Origin: Gammaproteobacteria bacterium | GTDB lineage: Bacteria > Pseudomonadota > Gammaproteobacteria > S012-40 | Length of the DNA stretch: 41,059 bases | Assembly (NCBI GenBank): GCA_029883265.1 | Contig: JAOUJM010000017.1 | Span: 1-41,059, forward strand | Direction: 5' to 3' | In this document: positions 1-10,175 of the stretch, one piece after another | How the letters are laid out: every line of letters begins with the position of its first letter | Position numbering within the stretch: position 1 is the stretch's first letter | Translations under genes and position numbers: made by a program | Notes under the pieces: generated by a model | What the model was told of the DNA's origin: nothing | What the model saw: the letters and a program-made list of their open reading frames with translations, nothing else | The model's database searches: none

Positions 1-2039
1 GCTTCCGTATCTTCTTCAATATAGTGATCAATGCCTTTGATAAGGGCATGTTCCAGACGTTTTTCCACGGGCAAACTACGCCATGCATCATCTTCTTTTT
101 TTGCAACGCTACCATCACCTTTATATTTATCGGCAATGGCTAGCAAATTATCTGTTGCATTCGGCTTACGATTCAACACCACGTCTTCCACTGCATCACG
201 TAATTCAGCCGGCAGTTCATCATAAACCGCTAACTGACCCGCATTTACAATCCCCATATCCATTCCGGCTTTCACCGCATGATAGAGAAAAACCGAATGA
301 ATGGCTTCACGCACAGGATTATTACCACGAAAAGAAAACGAGACATTAGAAACACCACCCGAAATCAAAGCATATTTCAAATTTTGCTTAATAAAACGAG
401 TCGCCTCAATAAAGTCGACACCGTAATTATTATGCTCATCAATACCTGTCGCCACTGCAAAAATATTGGGATCAAAAATAATGTCCTCTGGAGGAAAACC
501 AACTTTTTCAGTTAACAATTGATAACTACGTTGACAGATTTCAATTTTACGCTCATACGTGTCCGCCTGCCCTTGTTCATCAAAGGCCATAACAATTACA
601 GCAGCACCATAGTCACGCACAAGCTTCGCTTGTTTGAGAAAACTTTCTTCACCTTCTTTCAGGCTGATAGAGTTGACTACACCTTTACCTTGAATGCATT
701 TCAAACCCTCTTCAATTATTTCCCATTTTGATGAATCTAGCATAATGGGCACACGCGAAATATCCGGCTCACTTGCAATTAGATTTAGAAAGTCATGCAT
801 GGCCTTTTTACCATCGAGCATGCCTTCATCCATATTGATATCGATAATCTGTGCACCATTTTCTACTTGGTCACGTGCCACATCAAGTGCGGTTTCATAA
901 TCATTTTCCAGAATTAAATGTTTAAAACGTGCCGAACCCGTAACATTGGTACGTTCACCAACATTCACAAACAACGAATTATCATCGATGGTCAGCGGCT
1001 CCAATCCACTTAAACGGCACGCCGGTGGAATATTTTTCATATGTCTCGGTTTGATCGGTTCAACGGCTTCAGCAATCGCTTTGATGTGCGCCGGTGTTGT
1101 ACCACAACATCCGCCCACAATATTAAGAAAGCCTTGCTCCGCCCAATCCTTAATTTGTGCAGCCATCGCTTCAGGCGATTCATCGTATTCACCAAATGCA
1201 TTTGGCAGGCCCGCATTTGGATGCACATTCAAATTGACATTATTAATGCGCGACAACTCTTCCACATAGGGTCGTAATTGCTCCGCACCTAAGGAACAGT
1301 TAAAACCAATGCTCACCGGATCAGCGTGCAACATGGAATTGTAAAAGGCTTCTACTACTTGACCCGATAAGGTACGGCCGCTAGCATCGGTGATCGTTCC
1401 TGAAATCATTACCGGTAACTCAATACTACGCTCAGCAAATAATTCCTTGATGGCAAACACACCTGCTTTTGCATTGAGCGTATCAAAAATAGTTTCTAAA
1501 AATAAAATATCAACGCCGCCATCAACTAACGCTGCGGCGGCTTGTTTATAAGCCACTTTTAATTCATCAAAAGAAATATTACGAAAACCTGGATTATTCA
1601 CATCTGGCGACAAACTTGCTGTGCGTCCTGTTGGGCCTAATACCCCTGCAACAAAACGCTTTCGACTGGGATCTTTTTGATTGAACTCATCAACCAAACG
1701 CCGCGCAATTTGCGCTGCAGCTATATTGATTTCCTCAACCTTGTGTTGAAGATTATAGTCTTCCATGGAAACCGTTGTTGCATTAAAAGTATTAGTACTA
1801 AGAATATCCGCACCGGCTTCTAAATACTGGCGTTGAATTTCTTCAATCAACTCTGGCTTGGTCAGACAAAGTAAATCATTATTGCCTTTAAGTTCGGTTT
1901 TATGATCAGTGAATTGGCTGCCACGATAATCGTTTTCTTCTAATTTATATTTTTGCACCATAGTACCCATGGCACCGTCCAAAATCAAAATACGCTCAGC
2001 TAACTGCTGTTTAAAAAAAGCAATTGAATTTTCAGTCAT
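1..2039 (-). CDS. metH: Methionine synthase, cobalamin-dependent (N-terminal part, cut by window edge)
   Basis: Transfers the methyl group of 5-methyltetrahydrofolate to homocysteine through cobalamin, the last step of methionine synthesis, in the cytosol. I translated the minus strand from the ATG at 2037-2039 and it stays open to base 1, giving 679 codons; the C-terminal part (most of the B12 and activation domains) lies outside the window. The homocysteine-binding barrel is complete: it opens with ILDGAMGTM and carries the three zinc-ligand cysteines, C248 in GFNCSLG and C311/C312 in GGCCGTTP, within one residue of their E. coli positions. The pterin-binding domain follows from about residue 345 ([13 protein letters not shown]) to about 615. 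A weak Shine-Dalgarno (GAGA) precedes the start. The rhodanese gene ends 66 bases upstream and may share its transcript. No riboswitch fits in that gap. Confidence 0.97.
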   Translation of the reverse strand, partial: MTENSIAFFKQQLAERILILDGAMGTMVQKYKLEENDYRGSQFTDHKTELKGNNDLLCLTKPELIEEIQRQYLEAGADILSTNTFNATTVSMEDYNLQHKVEEINIAAAQIARRLVDEFNQKDPSRKRFVAGVLGPTGRTASLSPDVNNPGFRNISFDELKVAYKQAAAALVDGGVDILFLETIFDTLNAKAGVFAIKELFAERSIELPVMISGTITDASGRTLSGQVVEAFYNSMLHADPVSIGFNCSLGAEQLRPYVEELSRINNVNLNVHPNAGLPNAFGEYDESPEAMAAQIKDWAEQGFLNIVGGCCGTTPAHIKAIAEAVEPIKPRHMKNIPPACRLSGLEPLTIDDNSLFVNVGERTNVTGSARFKHLILENDYETALDVARDQVENGAQIIDINMDEGMLDGKKAMHDFLNLIASEPDISRVPIMLDSSKWEIIEEGLKCIQGKGVVNSISLKEGEESFLKQAKLVRDYGAAVIVMAFDEQGQADTYERKIEICQRSYQLLTEKVGFPPEDIIFDPNIFAVATGIDEHNNYGVDFIEATRFIKQNLKYALISGGVSNVSFSFRGNNPVREAIHSVFLYHAVKAGMDMGIVNAGQLAVYDELPAELRDAVEDVVLNRKPNATDNLLAIADKYKGDGSVAKKEDDAWRSLPVEKRLEHALIKGIDHYIEEDTE

Positions 2040-2105
2040 TTTATTTCTCAAATAGTTTAGATAAAACAGAATTCATGCCATCTGTGGCTTGTATATTGTG
2101 TTTGA

Positions 2106-2525
2106 TTAACATTGTTCCCATGGCAAAGCGTCAAAGCGCCAGCCATTGACCGTACTACGATGATGCATCTCGTCGAGTGAACCTTCAAAACCGTGTTCAA
2201 TGTTATAGACATCCTGAAAACCGTCTTCGATAAGTTTTTCACCTGCCTCCAGCGAGCGCTTACCACTACGGCAAATCAGAAGAATAGGTACGCAACCATC
2301 TTCACTACAGGACACACCGCCGAGCATGAGCTGGCGAATATGTGTGGCGAAGTGTGGGTCAATTTTCCAGTCAGGCTCATCAATCCAGGGAATACTAATG
2401 GCACCTTTGGCATGACCAACAAACAAATATTCCATGGACGAGCGCACATCCACTAAAATTGCTTGGGGTTGAGTTTGCAAAAGATCCCATGCTTGTTTGG
2501 CGCTAATGCTTTTCACTTGGCTCAT
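2106..2525 (-). CDS. Single-domain rhodanese-like protein
   Basis: A 139-residue single rhodanese domain, probably a cytosolic sulfurtransferase or persulfide carrier. The visible signatures are ILVDVRSSMEY near residue 25 (the DVR motif) and the active-site loop CRSGKRS near residue 85, with the catalytic Cys first in a six-residue loop. A GFEGSLDE segment follows, as in single-domain rhodaneses. There is no signal peptide or membrane segment. It sits directly upstream of metH on the same strand (66-base gap), so a link to sulfur amino-acid metabolism is plausible but is only inference from position. Its promoter overlaps the start of the divergent acyltransferase gene. The substrate cannot be told from sequence. 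Confidence 0.88.
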   Translation of the reverse strand: MSQVKSISAKQAWDLLQTQPQAILVDVRSSMEYLFVGHAKGAISIPWIDEPDWKIDPHFATHIRQLMLGGVSCSEDGCVPILLICRSGKRSLEAGEKLIEDGFQDVYNIEHGFEGSLDEMHHRSTVNGWRFDALPWEQC

Positions 2526-2537
2526 AAACTGACCCTT

Positions 2538-2568
2538 TTGGTTTATCCGGTACGAAATACGCTATACT
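2538..2568 (+). promoter_or_regulatory. Candidate promoter for the lpxL-like acyltransferase
   Basis: TTGGTT at 2538-2543 and TATACT at 2563-2568 have a 19-base spacer, which is longer than ideal. The site faces the acyltransferase and overlaps the leader of the rhodanese transcript. It would give a leader of roughly 30 bases. Weak evidence. Confidence 0.35.
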
Positions 2569-2584
2569 GCGGCATTTAGCTCTG

Positions 2585-2613
2585 ATTATACCCTGGCAAA
2601 TCACATATGACAG
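2585..2613 (-). promoter_or_regulatory. Candidate sigma70 promoter for rhodanese-metH
   Basis: On the minus strand a perfect -10, TATAAT, lies at 2585-2590, and a -35-like CTGTCA at 2608-2613 is separated from it by 17 bases. Transcription would start near 2578, leaving a leader of about 50 bases before the rhodanese ATG. The -35 lies inside the first codons of the divergent acyltransferase gene. Confidence 0.5.
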
Positions 2614-3515
2614 TAACTAAGCGCATTAAAATCCGCTTACGCGAGCCTTTAAGCCGTTGGTTTATCAAATTATTAGCATTATTGCCTCTGCCATTGAACC
2701 ACGGCTTCGCCTGGTGTATTGGGCGTTTATTGATTTTATTGCCCAATAGCCTTAAAACAATCAGCCAGACAAATATTAATTTGTGTTTTCCTCAGATGAG
2801 CGTCACACAAGCCAAACAGCTTTGTCATCAATCCTTAATTGAAACTGCAAAAGCCGCCGCCGAAACCGGCCCTTTGTGGTTATGGCCAAAAAATAAGGCC
2901 CTCGGTTTAATTAAACAGGTCAGTGGCGAAGAACATGTCACTCAGGCCTTGGCGCAAGGCAAAGGTGTGATAATCATTGCACCCCATTTAGCTTGTTGGG
3001 AAGCGATTGGCATGTATTTAACACCAAAATATCCCATGACCACACTTTATCGACCCCACCCCATTGCCAGTCTCGATAGCATGATGCGATATGGACGCGA
3101 GCGCATGAGCGGCAAACTTGCGCCGACTGATGCCAGTGGCGTACGGGTTCTAATGCAAGCCTTAAAGAAAGGCGAAATCATCGGTATTTTACCTGACCAA
3201 GATCCTGGGCATGACGGCGGCGAGTTCGCACCATTTTTTAATATTCAAGCGAATACGATTACTTTACTGGCCAAACTCGCGCATAAGACCCAAGCAGCTG
3301 CCATTCCGGCTTATGCAGAACGATTAAGCGCAGGCCACGGTTATCATTTACGATTTTTTGCGCCCGTCGCCGAGATTGCTGATGCAGATGTGGCGATTGC
3401 ACTGACCAGCTTAAACCAATGCGTAGAAGATTTAATTCGTCGTTGCCCTAGCCAATATCAATGGGGCTATAAACGCTTTCGCACACGCCCTGAAGGCGAA
3501 AAAAGTTTTTATTAG
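2607..3515 (+). CDS. Lipid A biosynthesis lauroyl/myristoyl acyltransferase family protein (LpxL/HtrB-like)
   Basis: A 302-residue member of the LpxL/LpxM late acyltransferase family, which moves an acyl chain from acyl-ACP onto the Kdo-lipid A precursor at the inner membrane. The N-terminal hydrophobic stretch (about residues 18-48) fits a membrane anchor. The catalytic HX4E motif is present as H127-LACW-E132 in IIIAPHLACWE. The later GILPDQDP (about residues 192-199) and the C-terminal YQWGYKRFRTRPEG are family landmarks. The length is typical. The gene stands alone on the plus strand between two minus-strand units, so its neighbours do not show which acyl position it modifies. The start is the first ATG, with no strong ribosome site. 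Its stop is one base from the stop of the convergent tetraheme gene. Confidence 0.9.
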   Translation: MTVTKRIKIRLREPLSRWFIKLLALLPLPLNHGFAWCIGRLLILLPNSLKTISQTNINLCFPQMSVTQAKQLCHQSLIETAKAAAETGPLWLWPKNKALGLIKQVSGEEHVTQALAQGKGVIIIAPHLACWEAIGMYLTPKYPMTTLYRPHPIASLDSMMRYGRERMSGKLAPTDASGVRVLMQALKKGEIIGILPDQDPGHDGGEFAPFFNIQANTITLLAKLAHKTQAAAIPAYAERLSAGHGYHLRFFAPVAEIADADVAIALTSLNQCVEDLIRRCPSQYQWGYKRFRTRPEGEKSFY

Positions 3516-3516
3516 A

Positions 3517-4818
3517 TCAGTGCGCGATCTTTGGCCAATATTTTTCAAACACAAAATCGGGACTGTGTTTTTGAATATGACACTGATCGCACATTTGTTT
3601 AGGTTTCCAATTTTTATTTGCCACCGACGTTCGTCCGCTACTATCCGCATGCGCCTTGCCTGCACCGTGACAAGACTCACATTGCACATGCATGAGATTA
3701 GCAGTCAATGAAGAATCGATAAAACCACCGGGTTTTTCAAAACCAACGGTGTGGCATGCAATACAGTCGGGATCAAACGCTTTATTCACATCCTGCAACG
3801 CATAAAATGCTTGTGCATGACGACTATCAAACCATTTGGCATGCTGTTTCATGTGACAATTCTGACACACTTTTTCACCAGCATAAGGACTCTCACCACT
3901 GTCCATGGCTTTGCGAATTTCCACACGCTTTTGATAATCCGCTTTTACCTGTGCATTATAATCGTCGTACCACTGCGTCATACGTGGAGCATCTTTCACT
4001 TCTGGCGGCAAAGGAATAACTTCATGGCGCCAGGATTTAATTTTTCCCTGCGGATTAATCACCAAATCCAGTTGCGCAATACGCATACCGCGTGATCCTG
4101 GCTGTAAAATCAAAGTATGTCCGACTTGCTGTGGATCGCCAAATTCTTCGTATTTCGCTTTAATAATGGCGATATCAACATTTTGCAAATCAAATTCTTT
4201 TTGCAATTGACTTAACGACAGAGTACTAGCTAATACGGTGGTCTCACCTTTGGTTTTGGCTGCGGCTAAGGCTTGCATAAGTTGCGATTTATTTTTGTCG
4301 ACCAATGCAAGACCCATATTTTTGACAGACTGCGATGCTGGATCAAGCCATTGAAAATAACGCACAGCAGTATGTTTCGATTGAATTAGTTTTGACGCTG
4401 CAAAATCATTGTTAAGCCAATTACTGCTAACCCAGGGCAATGAGTGTTGTAATAAAAACTGCTCACTAAATGCTAGATCGCGCCATTGCACACCAATAGC
4501 ATCGTAGGGCAGTTGCGCCAAACCTTTAAGAATATATTCGCTTTTTAAACGATCCTGAGGCATTTCACTAACTAACAAACCACCGGCTGAAATTAAAACT
4601 GCATTTGGGTTTTCTTTTTTTAGCTCGTCGATTTTTTGCACTCGACGCTTGATACCACCCTTATTACCGCCTTCGCTGCAACCGCAGGGTTCAAGCTCGC
4701 CATCAAGATTTCCTGAATAAATAATACTGAGCTTGCGCGCTTCCGACTGGCTCACGGGCTGACTCCCACAAGCGCTGACAACAATAAGAACTAAGAGAAT
4801 ATAAACAGTACGCAACAT
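3517..4818 (-). CDS. UshA-like lipoprotein with C-terminal tetraheme cytochrome c domain
   Basis: A 433-residue exported lipoprotein. The signal segment ends in a lipobox-like VVSAC (Cys17). Residues about 30-290 resemble the 5'-nucleotidase/UshA metallophosphoesterase fold in a form that begins IIYSGNLDGELEPCGCSEGG, a motif I associate with multiheme and UshA-like (seleno)protein families. Four CxxCH haem sites follow at about residues 318 (CQNCH), 352 (CIACH), 380 (CESCH) and 410 (CDQCH), a cytochrome c554-like domain. I chose the start at 4818 rather than the upstream ATG at 4851 because AAGGA lies six bases ahead of it and the signal peptide begins there; this leaves 22 bases after the hemF stop. 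It is probably the last gene of the purD operon and an extracytoplasmic electron-transfer protein. The substrate is unknown. The canonical metal-binding set of active metallophosphoesterases is not obvious. Confidence 0.85.
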   Translation of the reverse strand: MLRTVYILLVLIVVSACGSQPVSQSEARKLSIIYSGNLDGELEPCGCSEGGNKGGIKRRVQKIDELKKENPNAVLISAGGLLVSEMPQDRLKSEYILKGLAQLPYDAIGVQWRDLAFSEQFLLQHSLPWVSSNWLNNDFAASKLIQSKHTAVRYFQWLDPASQSVKNMGLALVDKNKSQLMQALAAAKTKGETTVLASTLSLSQLQKEFDLQNVDIAIIKAKYEEFGDPQQVGHTLILQPGSRGMRIAQLDLVINPQGKIKSWRHEVIPLPPEVKDAPRMTQWYDDYNAQVKADYQKRVEIRKAMDSGESPYAGEKVCQNCHMKQHAKWFDSRHAQAFYALQDVNKAFDPDCIACHTVGFEKPGGFIDSSLTANLMHVQCESCHGAGKAHADSSGRTSVANKNWKPKQMCDQCHIQKHSPDFVFEKYWPKIAH

Positions 4819-4840
4819 AAGTCGTCCTTGACGTTTACAA

Positions 4841-6338
<1,498 letters not shown>

Positions 6339-6339
<1 letters not shown>

Positions 6340-6839
6340 TAAACCTTGGACTGAATAGCAGCGTCTTTTTCGGCAATAGCTTTGGCGTTTTTCGCACGAT
6401 CATCAGCTAAAGCTTGAGCAACGTTTTCATCAGCGATGGATAACATTTGTGCGGCTAAATAGGCTGCGTTTTTCGCCCCAGCTTTACCAATCGCCACACA
6501 GGCAACGGGAATTCCGCCCGGCATTTGCACGGTTGACAATAATGCATCCATTCCTTGTAACGGACCTGCGTCCATAGGAATACCAATCACAGGTTTAGTT
6601 GTGAGACCTGCAACTGTGCCTGCTAAATGCGCAGCTAAGCCAGCCGCAGCAATAAATATTTTACAACCGCGTTGCTCTGCATCTTTGACGTAGGCATGCG
6701 TGCGGTCAGGTGTGCGATGGGCTGAAGTGATTTTTACTTCATAATCAATTCCCAAGGTTTTCAACGTATCCAAACAGGTTTGCATCACTGGCAAATCCGA
6801 ATCAGAACCCATTAGTACTGCAACAAATTGCTTACTCAT
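6339..6839 (-). CDS. purE: N5-carboxyaminoimidazole ribonucleotide mutase (class I PurE)
   Basis: Converts N5-CAIR to CAIR in de novo purine synthesis. The 166 residues carry the class I signature: MGSDSDLPVM at residues 10-19, TSAHRTPDR near 38 with the catalytic His, and the AAAGLAAHLAG and KPVIGIP loops. Class I enzymes need PurK to supply N5-CAIR, and no purK lies in this window. The ATG follows an AGAGG ribosome site by five bases. purD ends 8 bases upstream and tsaC begins in the stop codon. The C-terminal tail (Lys/Ala-rich from about residue 143) resembles proteobacterial PurE. Confidence 0.97.
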
Positions 6840-6847
6840 TTCTACCT

Positions 6848-8137
6848 CTACTCTTGTTGTTCACGCGCCACGGCGCGATAGCCAATATCATTACGAAAAT
6901 AAACACCTGACCAGGAAATTTGCTTGCACAATTCATAGGCTTTCGTTTGCGCGTCGGCAACAGTCGAGCCCAAAGCCGTTGCGCACAACACACGACCACC
7001 GGCGGTTACAACCGACTCATTGTGCAATGCTGTTCCTGCATGAAAAACTTTTGTATCAGCTTGATCAAGGCCGACCAGACCACTAATGACATCCCCTTTT
7101 TTGTATTCGTTAGGATAGCCACCGGCAGCCAAAACCACACCTAAAGCCGCACGTTCATCCCACTGTGCCGTCACTTGGTTTAGCCGTCCATCGCAGCCGG
7201 CTAAACATAGTTCAACCAAATCGGATCGCAAACGCATCATAATCGGTTGAGTTTCAGGATCACCAAAACGACAGTTATATTCCAACACTTTTGAGTGACC
7301 CTTGGCATCAATCATCAGCCCAGCGTATAAAAATCCAGTATAAGTATGACCTTCTGCCGCCATGCCTCTGACTGTTGGCCAAATGACATCTTGCATCACT
7401 CGATCGTGAATAATTTGATCAACAACAGGGGCTGGGGAATAAGCGCCCATACCGCCGGTATTCGGCCCTTGATCAGCATCATCACGCGCCTTGTGATCCT
7501 GTGAAGTGGCAAGCGGCAATACGTGCTCACCATCGACCATAACAATAAAACTGGCTTCTTCGCCTTGTAAAAATTCTTCAATCACCACTCGATGACCCGC
7601 ATCACCGAAGGCATTACCCGCCAACATATCTTCCACTGCGGCAATCGCTTCAGCTTCGGTTTGCGCCAATATGACACCCTTGCCAGCGGCTAAACCATCA
7701 GCTTTGACGACGATTGGCGCGCCATGTTGTTTAATATAGGCAACGGCTTGTTTAATATCGGTAAAATTGCCATAGGCTGCCGTGGGAATTTGGTGGCGCG
7801 CGAGAAAATCCTTGGTAAACGCTTTGGAACCTTCCAATTGGGCAGCCGCTTTTGTCGGGCCAAAACACTTTATTCCGGCTGCACGAAAGGCATCAACTAT
7901 GCCTAAGACCAGCGGCACTTCTGGTCCAATAATACTCAAAGCTATTTGCTGGTTTTGGGCAAATTCAACGAGGGCATCAATTTGCTCCACGCCAATGGCG
8001 ATGTTTTCTAATTTTGCTTCCATTGCGGTGCCTGCATTTCCCGGGGCAACATACACTTTTTCGACCTGGGGAGATTGCGCTGCTTTCCACGCTAAAGCAT
8101 GCTCTCTACCACCGCCGCCAACCACTAGAACCTTCAT
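6848..8137 (-). CDS. purD: Phosphoribosylamine-glycine ligase
   Basis: ATP-grasp enzyme that joins glycine to phosphoribosylamine in the second step of purine synthesis. An open frame runs upstream to 8308, but I place the start at 8137: this gives MKVLVVGGGGREHAL at the N-terminus, the family's usual beginning, with a GAGG ribosome site six bases ahead, and exactly 429 residues, the length of the E. coli enzyme. Other landmarks are GPEVPLVLGIVDAF near 75, the ATP-grasp VVKADGLAAGKGV near 143, GGMGAYSPAPV near 225 and YNCRFGDPETQ near 285. It is the first gene of the operon purD-purE-tsaC-hemF-tetraheme lipoprotein. Confidence 0.97.
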   Translation of the reverse strand: MKVLVVGGGGREHALAWKAAQSPQVEKVYVAPGNAGTAMEAKLENIAIGVEQIDALVEFAQNQQIALSIIGPEVPLVLGIVDAFRAAGIKCFGPTKAAAQLEGSKAFTKDFLARHQIPTAAYGNFTDIKQAVAYIKQHGAPIVVKADGLAAGKGVILAQTEAEAIAAVEDMLAGNAFGDAGHRVVIEEFLQGEEASFIVMVDGEHVLPLATSQDHKARDDADQGPNTGGMGAYSPAPVVDQIIHDRVMQDVIWPTVRGMAAEGHTYTGFLYAGLMIDAKGHSKVLEYNCRFGDPETQPIMMRLRSDLVELCLAGCDGRLNQVTAQWDERAALGVVLAAGGYPNEYKKGDVISGLVGLDQADTKVFHAGTALHNESVVTAGGRVLCATALGSTVADAQTKAYELCKQISWSGVYFRNDIGYRAVAREQQE

Positions 8138-8183
8138 TTTTAACCTCATCACCAGGGGATTTTGCTTAAATCCAAAGGGCGAA

Positions 8184-8212
8184 ATAATAGCGCAAAACAA
8201 CCCGTCTGTCCC
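8184..8212 (-). promoter_or_regulatory. Candidate promoter for the purD operon
   Basis: On the minus strand TATTAT (8184-8189) lies 17 bases downstream of GGGACA (8207-8212). A transcript would begin near 8177 and leave about 40 bases of leader, too short for a purine riboswitch. I did not find a convincing PurR palindrome. The spacing and matches are reasonable but not perfect. Confidence 0.5.
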
Positions 8213-8395
8213 CGCAAACTGCACTCCGGCAAGGCTTTGCTCAAACGATGGCGTTTCACAGGCTAGTAAAGAACGAGTTTTTGCGCGTTTCTTGGCGAAA
8301 AACCCCAATATCCAAAAGCTTCGAAAAATTCTTATTTTAGGTATAGTCTCTGCGGGCCGATATAGAATCTAGGCAGATTTCCGTTGGACGGAGTC

Positions 8396-8782
8396 ATGAG
8401 CAACTGGTTAAGCGAAAAAAATGATCGTGGCGAAGCGAAACAGCAAAAACCACACATTAAAAAAGATCCGATGTACCAGCTTTTACGTGAAGGCAAAATT
8501 GAGGAATTTAATAAGCTCAAAGCCAAAGGTAAAACCTGTGACTTAACATTTTGCGACTTTCGTGGCTTGGAGTTGTCTGGATTAGATGCCAGTGGCCTCG
8601 ATTTTTCTGGTTGTTATTTTCGTTTGACGGATTTACGTGGAATCGATTTTTCCAAAAGCTGTCTCGAAGGAGCAAGTATTCACGAAGCTAAGATATCCGG
8701 GGTTTATTTTCCCAAAGAACTTAGCTCCGATGAAATCACGATGTCCTTGATACGCGGCACTCGTTTACGCTATGGCTGCTGA
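8396..8782 (+). CDS. Small pentapeptide-repeat protein
   Basis: A soluble 128-residue protein whose central part (about residues 46-105) is built of pentapeptide repeats with Leu/Phe at the centre: successive units read CDFRG, LELSG, LDASG, LDFSG, CYFRL, TDLRG, IDFSK. About eleven units would make a short right-handed quadrilateral beta-helix. The N-terminus is charged and Lys-rich (KPHIKKDPMYQLLREGKIEEFNKL) and the C-terminus departs from the repeat. I start at the ATG at 8396, with GGACGGAG just upstream; a TTG at 8384 is an in-frame alternative. Function is unknown; pentapeptide proteins include gyrase protectors and many of unknown role. Its last 13 bases overlap the end of cysQ on the opposite strand. 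Confidence 0.75.
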   Translation: MSNWLSEKNDRGEAKQQKPHIKKDPMYQLLREGKIEEFNKLKAKGKTCDLTFCDFRGLELSGLDASGLDFSGCYFRLTDLRGIDFSKSCLEGASIHEAKISGVYFPKELSSDEITMSLIRGTRLRYGC

Positions 8783-9591
8783 AATAGCGGTTTAAAATAT
8801 TTTCCCCAATCAAATGATTCATCACCGATCACGATAAATTCCGGATTAAGCAGGGAAGACTTGGTGTTATAGGGTAAACGCTCGATATTCAAATTAGTTA
8901 AACGACCACCGGCCGCCTCGACTATCGCTTGTGCCGCACCGGTATCCCACTCAGATGTTGGTCCCAAGCGTGGATAAATATCGGCTTTGCCTTCTGCCAC
9001 TAAACAACTTTTCAGGGAACTCCCCATCGGAATGAGCTCGTAATCAGGCAAATCTGCAAACACAGGTGTTAAACGATCATTAAAATGGGAACGACTACCT
9101 GCCACCACCAACTGCTGTAAATCAATTGAACGCGAGTTTATCGACTGACGCTGTTTATTTTCATCGATTTTATAAGCACCCTTTCCCTCTGCGGCGTAGT
9201 AACATACGCCTGTCACGGGCACATAAATGACACCAAGCACCGGATAATTCTCATCAATTAATGCTATATTCACCGTGAACTCACCATTGCGTTTTATAAA
9301 TTCACGCGTTCCATCAAGTGGATCTACCAACCAATAACGACTCCATTGCTGGCGTTGTTCAAATGGAATAGCAGCAGATTCTTCTGACAATACTGGCACC
9401 TCAGGCGTCAGTTTTTTTAAACCATCGACAATAATTCGATGGGCGGCCATATCGGCCTTGGTCAGTGGTGTGTTGTCTTTTTTATGCTCTACATCAAAAT
9501 CCGTATTATAAATTTCCAGGATTGCATGCGCAGCTTGCTCAGATAAACTAACCACCGGCTCTAAATATTGTGAAAACCCCTCATTACTCAC
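8770..9591 (-). CDS. cysQ: 3'(2'),5'-bisphosphate nucleotidase CysQ
   Basis: Inositol-monophosphatase superfamily enzyme that hydrolyses 3'-phosphoadenosine 5'-phosphate, the by-product of sulfate assimilation and ACP loading. It shows SKxDxTPxT-like KKDNTPLTKAD near residue 38, VLSEES near 67, the metal-binding WLVDPLDGTREF near 86 and SEWDTGAAQAIVEAAGG near 215. With a start at the GTG at 9591 it is 273 residues, somewhat longer than the E. coli protein (246), with extra residues at both ends. A GTG at 9600 is an alternative start, but GAGG lies eight bases before the one chosen. It follows nudE by 13 bases on the same strand, a frequent pairing in gammaproteobacteria. Its tail overlaps the pentapeptide gene by 13 bases. 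Confidence 0.94.
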   Translation of the reverse strand: MSNEGFSQYLEPVVSLSEQAAHAILEIYNTDFDVEHKKDNTPLTKADMAAHRIIVDGLKKLTPEVPVLSEESAAIPFEQRQQWSRYWLVDPLDGTREFIKRNGEFTVNIALIDENYPVLGVIYVPVTGVCYYAAEGKGAYKIDENKQRQSINSRSIDLQQLVVAGSRSHFNDRLTPVFADLPDYELIPMGSSLKSCLVAEGKADIYPRLGPTSEWDTGAAQAIVEAAGGRLTNLNIERLPYNTKSSLLNPEFIVIGDESFDWGKYFKPLFQQP

Positions 9592-9604
9592 TCGCAGCAC
9601 CTCA

Positions 9605-10159
9605 TCATTTTTGTAAAAACTCTTTAGCTAAAAAAAGCGCGGCAATACTGCGCGCCTCGGTAAAATCCTCTTGCGCCATAAGGTCAGACAGACGATCCAT
9701 GCGCCAAGGAACCACTTCGATTTCTTCAGGCTCGTCACCGTCTTCATGGTGTTCATAAAGGTCACGTGCCAATATGATTTGGGTAACATGGCTTAAATAA
9801 CCCGGCGCTATCGAAACTGATTGAAGATGCTCCAGTTGTTTTGCCCCGTAACCAATTTCTTCTTTGATTTCGCGATTAGCAGCATCGAGCTTATCCTCGC
9901 CGGGTTCAATTCGGCCTTTGGGTAAGGCCAATTCGTAACGCCCAACACCCGCAGCATATTCGCGAATCATGACCACAGTGTTATCATCCAACATTGGCAC
10001 TACCAGAACCGCGCCATGGCTGCCACTATTTAAACGCTCATATTGCACTTCTGTACCATTGGAAAAACGTAAATCCAATTGCTCAATATGAAATAAGCGG
10101 CTACGCGCCAGCGTATTCGTTCTCAAAATTTCGGGAACTTGTCGTTTGTTTACAGACAC
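9605..10159 (-). CDS. nudE: ADP compounds hydrolase (Nudix)
   Basis: Nudix hydrolase of ADP-ribose, Ap3A and NADH, cytosolic. The Nudix box is complete: GRIEPGEDKLDAAN followed by REIKEEIGYG, matching Gx5Ex7REUxEExGU. The flanking text (TLARSRLFHIEQLDLRFSNG near the N-terminus, SIAPGYLS after the box, EARSIAALFLAKEFL at the end) matches E. coli NudE closely. I start at the GTG at 10159, not at the earlier ATG at 10192, because TGGAG lies five bases ahead and this gives 184 residues, close to the 186 of E. coli; the earlier start would also overlap the hemJ stop. cysQ follows at 13 bases. Confidence 0.93.
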   Translation of the reverse strand: MSVNKRQVPEILRTNTLARSRLFHIEQLDLRFSNGTEVQYERLNSGSHGAVLVVPMLDDNTVVMIREYAAGVGRYELALPKGRIEPGEDKLDAANREIKEEIGYGAKQLEHLQSVSIAPGYLSHVTQIILARDLYEHHEDGDEPEEIEVVPWRMDRLSDLMAQEDFTEARSIAALFLAKEFLQK

Positions 10160-10175
10160 CTTTACTCCACTATAT

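Noticed and set aside
2040-2105. A SAM or cobalamin riboswitch before metH
   Set aside because: The gap to the upstream rhodanese gene is only 66 bases, too short for either riboswitch class, and no matching conserved boxes were seen.
8138-8308. N-terminal extension of purD (57 extra codons)
   Set aside because: The extension does not resemble PurD, while MKVLVVGGGGREHAL at 8137 with a GAGG site gives the exact family length. The candidate promoter also falls inside the extension.
7782-8372. A 196-codon plus-strand frame opposite purD
   Set aside because: It is antisense to an unambiguous conserved gene and continues into the promoter region; its sequence is a shadow of the purD codons.
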